From NCBI GenBank assembly GCA_018398765.1, contig JAHBMJ010001762.1, forward strand, positions 1 to 26,114: a stretch of 26,114 nt of DNA. The letters are read 5' to 3'. Under the pieces are notes generated by a model. It did no database searches. It had not been told where the DNA came from and saw only the letters and a program-made list of their open reading frames with translations. The position numbers and the translations under genes are program-made. Shown here piece after piece: positions 18,589-26,114 of this stretch; the first letter of the stretch is position 1; every line of letters begins with the position of its first letter. Source of the stretch: Chromera velia. Lineage: Eukaryota > Sar > Chromeraceae.

Positions 18589-19222
18589 TTGATAATGGTA
18601 CATAATTAGTTCCTTATATGATTGATTCATTGTTCTAATAGATTGTTCAAATATTATAGTTTTTCAAAATATATAATATCAAAGTTACGGTACTCAGTTA
18701 CCCTATAGGAGCTATAGCAACAGAGTGTCATCACCATATATACCGACATATACTACAGTATTATAAAAATTACCACTAGCTATACATGCATTCAACCTGA
18801 ATTAAATATAATTCAATTGCATTGGCAGCCTGAATGCCATTGCATAGAATTGTATCTAGATTATAATTTAGTACTGCATGCATACGTTACTTATATACAA
18901 ACGCCTACTATACGTCACTTGGAATCAAATTTTTGATTCACTTGCATTATTATTATATAATACCGTACAAGTGCTTAGATATGCTGAGGCGAATCTGAGC
19001 TACGCTAGGAGCTACGACAAGCTACTAACATGTTCTACAAGAAAGAAACCGGCTAGGAAACAGGGTTGGACCATTTTTTCAATGAAAGATCGGCATTAAA
19101 ACCGGCAGTTCAACCCATTCTACGCATCCATCCCTTTCTTTTCCTCTCTTCTGCACGGTCACCCGTTCGCCAAGAAAATCGGCCGAAGCTGCCACCCCCT
19201 TTCTCTCTATGCATGTGAGGGT
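18589..19222. other. AT-rich intergenic region
   Basis: Strongly AT-rich to about 19060, with TGCATGCAT at about 18874. It then moves into more balanced, pyrimidine-rich sequence. No gene was recognised. Confidence 0.5.
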
Positions 19223-20446
19223 GTGCGTACGTGTGTATATCTGTCGATCTCGCTCTTTCAAGGCGGGTTGCTTTTCCTGGCCCACATTTTTTTGCCTGCA
19301 AGAAAATTAAATCCCCGTGATTTTCAGTCAGTTTCTCTACCCCTTCATCCGGCTCTTCCCTCTTTCCTGCCGCCCCCACGGAAGGCCATCCTTTCCTTTC
19401 CTTCTCTCTCACCCCCCCTGGAGGCACGCGACGATAACCATGCAGGCATAAATCACTCACTGGCAAATAAAGAAATACCAAAGGGACACACGCAGGCAGC
19501 CAATCAAATCCGCCTCCGTGAGGGCGGAAAGAGCTCTACATTTCTTCGCTACGATTTTGCCAGCACTCTTCCTTCCTCTCAAAACTTCTGCACGTCCTTT
19601 TCGCAACAGCTTAACTGTCTGTCGGTCTTCCCTTTTCCCCTCACTTTGTCATTTCGGGTGTCAAAAAAAAGTCATAGGCAAGTGACGCATCTGCCGGCCT
19701 TCCCGTCACGTCCATTTCTGCTTTCGACACCAGACGTACAGCCGTCTGGCTGCGGAAAGAGTTTTCGTCGTTTCTCCTCATCAACCGGACCCACCGTCTG
19801 CCTTCATCCCTTCCCCCCAAACAAAAACACGCATACATACGCAGAGGGACAGAGATGGAAAATGGGGTGCACAGATGGATGGAGAAAAGGACGGAAGGAA
19901 GGAAAGAAAGAGCAGCATCGAGTCACTCCAATTTTCTCACGGCTCAAGTGGACCGGCCAAGTCGGGGTGCATGAGTCGAGTCTGGTGGGTGCATGGATGT
20001 ACTCGGTGAGCAGACAAAGAGTCTGTCTGTCTGTCTGCTGCTGTGACAAAAATGAGACGGGGGTCACACACATGACCCACAGACAGAGAGGGAGAGAGGA
20101 AGACAGAAAGTCAGATAGATGTACACAGAGTAGAGAGACAGAGAGAGGCACTGTCATGCGGTCCTTCAAGGGCCCTTCGAGCTCTTTGGCCCCGAAAGGC
20201 ATTTTTTCCATCCTCAGTCAATCGATGCACCTAGCTCCTCCTCACAGAGAGGAAGGACAGACCGAAGGACGAAAGGGAGAGGAATCCCTCTTCTTTCTTA
20301 CCCTTCTCCTTCCCTTCTTTCCCCCCACCCGCTGCACGTCTTGCTTATTCATCAGCCCCCAACTCTATCATCATCCGAGAACCCCTTCCTCCCCCACCCG
20401 AGGCTCTTTCCTCAGCGCCCGAAAGAGCAAACAAAGAAAAAAGTGA
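19223..20446 (+). other. Long open frame of doubtful coding status (407 codons)
   Basis: A rightward ATG-initiated frame stays open for 1.2 kb. Its composition is rich in Ser, Pro, Arg and Phe and changes with the underlying purine or pyrimidine bias. I see no domain, no periodic motif, and no good splice context at the ends. Leftward frames of 65-135 codons overlap it. Length is its only support. It could be a rapidly evolving disordered protein, a long untranslated region, or chance openness in stop-poor DNA. Confidence 0.2.
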
Positions 20447-20614
20447 AGACAAGGAAGGGCGGAAGGAAGGACAAGACCATCTGGCAGGCAAACGGTTGAG
20501 TGAGGGAGGGAGGGAGGCACGAAAACACCCGCCCCGCCCGCCCACGCACACAAATAAATAAATAATTCCCCTTGCTTTCTTCCGACACACTGCCTCCTCA
20601 CCCTACTGGGACGT

Positions 20615-20621
20615 CTACACA

Positions 20622-20674
<53 letters not shown>

Positions 20675-20687
20675 GGAGGGAGGGAGG

Positions 20688-20728
<41 letters not shown>

Positions 20729-20799
20729 CACTCTCACAAATGCATGGAAGGAAGGGAACGCCGCCTGAGGCTGTCCGAGACATTGCCAGCTAGAGAGAA

Positions 20800-20841
<42 letters not shown>
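20615..20841. repeat. (CA)n and (GA)n microsatellites
   Basis: CA repeat at about 20624-20655, then GA and GGGA repeats to about 20727, and after a ~70-bp gap a second GA run at about 20804-20841. The purines lie on the + strand. Confidence 0.96.
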
Positions 20842-20847
<6 letters not shown>

Positions 20848-21537
20848 GATAGAGCAGACATCTTTCTTTCAGTCGCAAGCTCCCCCTCCCTCTCTCCTGG
20901 CGGTCTCCATCTATCTCAAGACCTTTGAGCACGCCCTCCCTCGACACCTGCAGGCCTGCGAGCGTGAATCCTCTCGAGGGCCTTCTTCCATCAGAGAGGC
21001 GGTCACTCCCTCACTCACTCACTCCATCCAGGCAGGCAGGCAGATACGTACAGGATCGATTGATGGGATGGGGGTGAATGAAGAAGAGCATGCAGGAGAA
21101 GGGAGAAGAAGGGAGACGCAGAAAGAAAACTGCAGATAAAAGAAAAAGAGTGCAGCAGGCCTCGCGAGGGAAGGAGAGGAAAGAGGGAGCAGGGAGATCG
21201 ATAGCTCGAGTTGATTCGATGGAAGGGAAGGAAGGAAGGAAGGAAGAATAGAAGATAGAAAGGTCGGGTAGTTGGAGTGATCATCGATCGATCGAGAAGA
21301 ACAACAAGATAGAGACAGACAGCGCAAGCAGCCAGCGAACAGGTGAGAACGCGCGAGAAACAAACTCAGACAGCCTTTGTGTCTGTCTGTGTCCGATGCG
21401 AGAAACGAAGGGAGGGAAGGAAGCAAGGAAGAAGAATAGGGGGGTGAGGTGTTTTTTCCGTTTCAACAAACGGTTTTCTTCTCTTCTCTTCTCTGCTTAA
21501 ATTCTAAATTGTTTGTTCCTTCAATCCTTCGGTGTCC
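20842..21537. other. Low-complexity purine-rich region, no gene recognised
   Basis: Contains small simple repeats (GGCA at 21030-21042, GGAA at 21226-21246, ATCGATCG at 21284-21294). Leftward Ser/Phe/Leu-rich frames reflect strand bias. Confidence 0.5.
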
Positions 21538-21635
21538 TCCCCTCCCCTCCCCTCCCCTCCGTTCCTTCCACACGGGCCCCCGTACTGTCGCTCCCTTCTC
21601 TCTCTCTCTCTTTGCGGAACCAACTGGGCAAAACG

Positions 21636-21671
<36 letters not shown>

Positions 21672-21714
21672 AGAAGAGAGAGAGAGAGAGAGAAGAAGAG
21701 AGAGAGAGAGAGAA

Positions 21715-21792
<78 letters not shown>

Positions 21793-21835
21793 AACAAACA
21801 AGAGAAGAGAAGACAACAAAAGAGAAGAAAAGAAG
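21538..21835. repeat. CCCCT repeat then long (GA)n tract
   Basis: CCCCT pentanucleotide repeats at about 21538-21560, CT repeat at about 21597-21612, ACAC at about 21636-21649, then about 140 bp of (GA)n with AAG and ACAG interruptions (21650-21789), followed by an AAGAG tract. Confidence 0.96.
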
Positions 21836-22036
21836 AGAAATGGAAGTAGAATTAATGGAGGGTATGAATGAGGGGATCCCCCCCCCCCCGCTTCCGACAA
21901 TCGTCTCTTTTCGTCAACTCCTCAATTGACCCCTTGTTGTTGTTTTTCCCTCCCTCTCTCTCCGTCCTGTCCTGTCACTACCACTTCATTCCATTCAATT
22001 TGGGTCCTCTTTCCTCTTCTCTTCATCATATATCTT

Positions 22037-22222
22037 CTGTTCTCTCTGACAGAATATGAATGAATGAATGAAACCGCCGTACAAGACTGTTCTCTCTGAC
22101 AGAATATGAATGAAAGAAAGAAACCGCCGTACAAGAAAGACTCTTCTCTTCTGTTCTCTCTGACAGAATATGAATGAATGAAAGAAACCGCCGTACAAGA
22201 AAGAAACCGCCGTACAAGAAAG
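22037..22222. repeat. Interrupted tandem repeat (GACAGAATATGAATGA / CCGCCGTACAAG)
   Basis: The phrase CTGTTCTCTCTGACAGAATA, followed by TGAATGA, starts at 22037, 22087 and 22151. Each is followed by (TGAA/AGAA)n and then GAAACCGCCGTACAAG, which also occurs once more on its own at about 22203. Spacing is irregular (50 and 64 bp) because the AATG/AAGA spacer varies in length. Confidence 0.9.
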
Positions 22223-22670
22223 ATGGCCGGAGGACGGAAGAGTGAAGGAACAAACGAACAAGAGACGGGAGGAATTAAGGGAAGCAAAGAAGGGTGCATG
22301 GGAGAGAGTGCATGAAGGGATCGAGGTCTGAAACGAAACGACATGCAAGACAGAAAAACGGACAGACAGACAGGCGGACGAGCTGACACAGCCACATGCA
22401 TGCCGGGAGACGAGAGACAAAAAATAATGAAGCGACAGTGAGTGATTTGGACATGCCTTTAAAGACACTCAGAGGAAAAATGCTTACGCCTATTTGTTTC
22501 TATGGTACAGGAAAGTAGATCGAAAAAAGACGACAGCTGCTGGCCAGAGAGTGAGTGAGTGAGTGAGTGAGTGCCCTTTCCTTCTACCATTCTACCAGAA
22601 CCAGAAAAGAAAAGAAAAAGGTCACACATGCACACACCGCTGGGAGGGAACCTTCATGCCTCAACCGCCG

Positions 22671-22998
22671 CCCTCCACTACTCCAGCGGGGCAGAGTTAG
22701 AAGGAGAGATCGAAACGAGACTCCCTCCAGACAAGGAAGCGCCCTCCACTACTCCAGCGGGGCAGAGTTAGAAGGAGAGATCGAAACGAGACTCCCTCCA
22801 GACAAGGGAGCGCCCTCCACTACTCCAGCGGGGCAGAGTTAGAAGGAGAGATCGAAACGAGACTCCCTCCAGACAAGGAAGCGCCCTCCACTACTCCAGC
22901 GGGGCAGAGTTAGAAGGAGAGATCGAAACGAGACTCCCTCCAGACAAGGGAGCGCCCTCCAGTACTCCAGCGGGGCAGCAGAGTTAGAAGGAGAGATG
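22671..22998. repeat. 71-bp minisatellite with alternating units
   Basis: Four full units start at 22671, 22742, 22813 and 22884, with a partial fifth from 22955. Each begins CCCTCCACTACTCCAGCGGG. Units are nearly identical apart from the end, which reads AAGGAAGCG in units 1 and 3 and AAGGGAGCG in units 2 and 4. This gives a 142-bp two-unit period. Since 71 is not a multiple of three it is unlikely to be coding. Confidence 0.95.
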
Positions 22999-23253
22999 GA
23001 CAGAAAAAGCGAAAAAGGACAGACAAGAGAGGAGGAAAGCGGCTCCACTCTTCCCAATTTCATTCCCACTCCAGTTCACCTGTTGCCTGTCTGCCTTGTT
23101 ACGAGGGAGGAAAAGTGGGAAGAAAAAGACGTGAGGGAGCCGGAAGAGGAAAGTACAGAAAGAGACTGACGCAAGCAAACCCAGGAACGCCAGTCTCTTC
23201 ATTCCTCCACCAAATGGGCATTCGGGGAGGAACGGGAAAGAAACAAACAGGCA

Positions 23254-23263
<10 letters not shown>

Positions 23264-23305
<42 letters not shown>
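23264..23305. repeat. (GT)n-(GA)n compound microsatellite
   Basis: A GT run passes into a GA run. It lies in the part of the long leftward frame that I consider non-coding. Confidence 0.95.
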
Positions 23306-23309
<4 letters not shown>

Positions 23310-23549
23310 TAAACCAACATTGTGTGCGACTTCGAAAGACGTGCACACAAGTGGACAGAAGAGAAGAAGGCAGAAGAGGCGCCCTTGTTCTCTTCTGTCT
23401 CCACACACGTTCCCTTCCCTTCCCTTCCCTCTCCTCTTTCGAGAGTCCATCATGAGAGTGTAGGAAGGAAGGGAGGAAGGAACGAAGGAAGATGGATCTG
23501 CAGGAAGGAAGTCTTCGTTTCCCCGTCTTTCCTTCTGCTTTCTTCCTAC

Positions 23550-26114
23550 CAGTCTCTGTCTCTGTCTCGCCCCCTATCTCCTCCTTCTCTCCTCCGAGGG
23601 GGGGGGAGGCGACGACATTCTCTCTGTCTCTTTCTCGCGCCCTATCTCCTCCTTCTCTCCTCCGAGGGGGGGGGGAGGCGCAGGCATCCTCTCTGTCTCT
23701 GTCGCGCCCTCTATCCTTCCCTTCTCTCCTGAGAGCGGGGGAGGCGCAGGCATCCCCTCTGTCTCTGTCGCGCCCTCTATCCTTCCCTTCTCTCCTGAGA
23801 GCGGGGGAGGCGCAGGCATCCTCTCTGTCTCTGTCGCGCCCTCTATCCTTCCCTTCTCTCCTGAGAGCGGGGGAGGCGCAGGCATCCCCTCTGTCTCTGT
23901 CGCGCCCCCTATCCTTCCCTTCTCTCCTGAGAGCGGGGGAGGCAAGGGTATCCCCTCTGTCTCTGTCGCGCCCCCTATCTCTTCCTTCTCTCCTGAGAGC
24001 GGGGGAGGCAAGGGTATCCCCTCTGTCTCTGTCTCGCGCCCTATCTCCTCCTTCTCTCCTCCGAGCGGGGGAGGCGAGGGCATCCCCAGAGTTGTCTACA
24101 TCCCTCTCTCTTTCCTCCCTCCTGCAAACAGAGACTCTTGCAGAGGAGGAGACGGGGACACCCTCTCCGTCCCTGTCGCTTTTTTTTGGCCTTCTGAAAA
24201 GGACATAAGAATCGGTAGAGGACTCTGAGTCGCTGTCGGCACTCCCTCCGTGTCTGTCGTTTCTATTTCGTCTTCTAAAGAGGACAGGGAAGTCGTCAGA
24301 AGACTTTGAGTCACTGTCAGCACTCGCAGCGGCGGCGTGACGATCTAGAGAGGTGACTGGGCGGGTTTGGAGAGTTTTCACTTTTCTTCTCTTCTCGTCG
24401 AAAAATCTCCTTGTCTCTTCTACTTGCTTCCGCAGTTGCACTGCTTCGTTTTCGTGTTCCACCCCGTCACCTTTGTCCTTCTTGTCCTCCTCTACGTTTA
24501 CGGCAGCAGGCTCCTTTTTCTTTTTCTCAGCTGCTGCTGCTGCCTTTTCTTGCATCTGCTTTTTCTTTTCTCGGCGCGCCTTTCTCTTTGTTTTCGCTTT
24601 CTTCCGTTTCTCTTTAAACCTTTTATTGCGCTCTAGTCTTTCCCTTTCCTCCTCCGAGTTCTCACTCGGTAGTTGAAATCTGACGCGTTTTTTTATCTTC
24701 TTCTTTTCTTTCTCAGGGGGGTCTTCTTGTTGGTCTTTGACGGATGGGGTGTGGACGCTCTTCCCTTTCTCCTCGTCGTCGTCTACTTTTCCAGAATCGC
24801 GCACTTGCAAATCCTCCCTCGATTCGTTTTGGAGCGTCCCGGGGGAGGGGGAACGCATGATGCGGTTGTTGAACAGCTCCTCTCTGTCTTCTTTCTTTTC
24901 CAACCCGCAAGGAGCGTCCTCCTTCTCGGTCCTCGAGTCCCCCGCCTCCCCAGACGATCTCTTTCGGTCTCTCTCACGGGGGGCAGCCGCACGAGGGCGG
25001 TGGCCTCCGTCTTCTTTGCCTGATGTCGGGGGGGGGGGTGAACCTGCGGAGGGGCGGCGGCGGAAGGGGGTCTCTGTCTCCGAGTCATCGCTAAGCTCTC
25101 TTCCGGAGTTTGCGCCTCTCCTTCTATCATTCATTCCCATTTCTCTGTCAGAGGGGGGGGGTCCTGCTTTGCGTGTCGGGGGTGAACCTGGGGGGGGGCG
25201 GCGGCGAAAGGGGGTCTCTGTCTCCGAGTCGGTTTTTTCACGGCATTTGTCTCTGCTTCTTCCCTCGGAATCCTTTGGGGGGGATTCATTTTCCCTCTCT
25301 GTCTCATGCTCTCTCGCTCTTGGGCTGCTTCTTTGATCGTTTTCCTGGTCACCTAAAGGCATTCGGATGACAGTTTGCATATCCTCGTCGTCGCCTCCGT
25401 CTTCCTCTTCCCCTCTCTCTTTCACCTCCTCTCTGTGAGGAACTTCCTTGGCAGCACAGGGGCTGGAGACACAAGGACCCTGTTCCCTCTTTTCCTTCAC
25501 CTCTTCCCTTCTGTCCGGGTTTCTCCATCCTGAGTCGTCGTCTGATTCTTTTTCTTCTTCTACTTCCCCCCCTCGTCGAAAGATCTCAAAATCCCGTGTC
25601 CAGTCGTCCTTTGCGTTTGTGTTTGTGTTTCCTGCTCCTCCTCCCACACCCACAGCCGCCTCTCTCTTCCCTGCTCCCTCAAATGCGGGATCCCCCTTCC
25701 CTTTCCCTTTCATGGTTGAATGAGAAGGAGAAGGAAGCGACGGGGGAACGGGGAAACTCTGGGGATGAGTGGAGACGGGGGCCGTGGCATGGCTGCTGCT
25801 GGACGCTCCTCTTTTCTGGTCGTTGGACCTGCTGCTGCCGGCTGACGGTGTGAGCTCGCGGAGATCGAAGGAGATCTGGCTGGCGGTGGGGCTCGGGGCG
25901 GACGGAGAGGCGGCACCTGCTCCTCCTCCTGCTGCCTGCTGCTTCTTCCGGGAGCCCCCTATGGATGCGATGGCACGAGAGAAGGGGAGAAGAGGGGGGG
26001 TGGTCCCCGTACGACTGGCCCCGCTGCCCTGTGAAGGTGGAGGCGGCGGCGGAGGCGGTGGCGGCGGCGGAGGTGGCGGCGGAGGAGGCAGCGGCGGCAA
26101 GACGATGGGGGGGG
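23550..26114 (-). CDS. Partial gene: large disordered protein with polyproline, acidic-Ser, Lys/Arg and Arg-Asp repeat regions
   Basis: The leftward frame is open from the window edge (reading PPIVLPPLPPPP) and formally continues to 22984. The true start is beyond 26114, because the codon at 26100 is TTG within an uninterrupted proline run. In order: polyproline (26114 to about 26035), a Ser/Pro-rich linker, acidic Glu/Asp/Arg stretches, two copies of DSETETPFRRRP 48 codons apart, a Lys/Arg/Glu-rich probable helix (about 24720-24480) starting with KKIKKRVRFQLP, two SDSD...VLFRR units 27 codons apart, and about eight 22-23-residue repeats of the form ASPALRREGKDRGRDRDRGD. A good donor, ACTG|GTAGGA, lies at 23550/23549. 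Beyond it the frame translates microsatellite DNA, so I end the exon there. RD/RS-like repeats recall splicing-associated proteins, and polyproline recalls actin regulators. Neither assignment is secure. G-runs of 9-11 in the frame make frameshift errors possible. Confidence 0.6.
23552..24095. repeat. 66-bp (22-codon) coding minisatellite
   Basis: Units are marked on the + strand by CATTC/CATC/TATC at about 23616, 23685, 23751, 23817, 23883, 23949, 24015 and 24081. Spacing is 66 bp except for the first interval (69 bp, one extra codon from a longer G-run). On the gene strand they encode Arg-Asp-rich units. Because 66 is a multiple of three, other frames are open too. Confidence 0.95.
26035..26114. 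repeat. GGCGGA/GGC-rich trinucleotide tract encoding polyproline
   Basis: Imperfect GGC/GGA/GGT triplets on the + strand, which read as about 20 consecutive proline codons on the gene strand. The mixed CCG/CCT/CCA codons suggest it is not just a recent slippage product. Confidence 0.93.

Noticed and set aside
22984-23549. C-terminal ~190 residues of the 1038-codon leftward frame
   Set aside because: This part reads microsatellite DNA (Ser-Leu and Thr-His runs) after a good splice donor at 23550/23549, so it is probably intron or untranslated.
23492-24208. Rightward 238-codon frame with Ser-Leu-Ser-Arg repeats opposite the Arg-Asp repeats
   Set aside because: It is the mirror of the 66-bp coding repeat. 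The leftward frame extends far beyond the array with varied composition, so it is preferred.

Overview
This window looks like an accessory, repeat-choked stretch of a nuclear genome from a eukaryotic microbe. A split lipase gene with a 1.5-kb GT-AG intron, a broken IS1595/ISXO2-type transposase, long untranslated intervals and microsatellites covering several kilobases all point to a eukaryote. The mixture resembles chromerid alveolates such as Chromera velia (ISXO2-like transposases, repeat-rich introns, abundant TGCATGCA octamers of the type bound by ApiAP2 factors). That taxonomic guess is an inference and no marker gene here proves it.

Layout. 1-642: GT then CTGT microsatellite. 712-1644 (-): ISXO2-like transposase interrupted by one in-frame TAG. 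1793-4990: an AT repeat, then mostly unrecognised sequence with a family of short palindrome-ended repeats near 2.85-3.25 kb. 4990-6220: CT and GT microsatellites, including about 130 bp of pure TG. 6919-7598 (+): a candidate four-exon gene for a small secreted protein. 8603-11068 (-): a two-exon class 3 lipase whose parts fit in phase. Its intron carries an 11-copy 56-bp minisatellite, and a CA/TG repeat abuts the 3' splice site. 12383-12479: a small foldback element. 13.2-18.6 kb: dispersed and tandem repeats, namely a two-module interspersed repeat present in three places, a degenerate ~60-bp minisatellite, and a ~30-bp minisatellite whose unit can fold. 18.6-22.3 kb: AT-rich sequence, then purine/pyrimidine-rich DNA. 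22671-22998: a 71-bp minisatellite with alternating units. About 23550-26114 (-): a partial gene for a large disordered protein with polyproline, Ser-Asp/Glu motifs, a Lys/Arg-rich block containing an RVRF motif, and Arg-Asp repeats. It runs off the right edge.

The genes do not form an operon or a pathway. The lipase is the only clearly intact gene. The main interest lies in repeat structure and its overlap with gene structure: the repeat at the lipase splice site, the two-step (dimeric) arrays in and beside the disordered-protein gene, and the modular dispersed repeat. No CRISPR array, rRNA, tRNA or virus-like gene was recognised by eye, and no search could be run.
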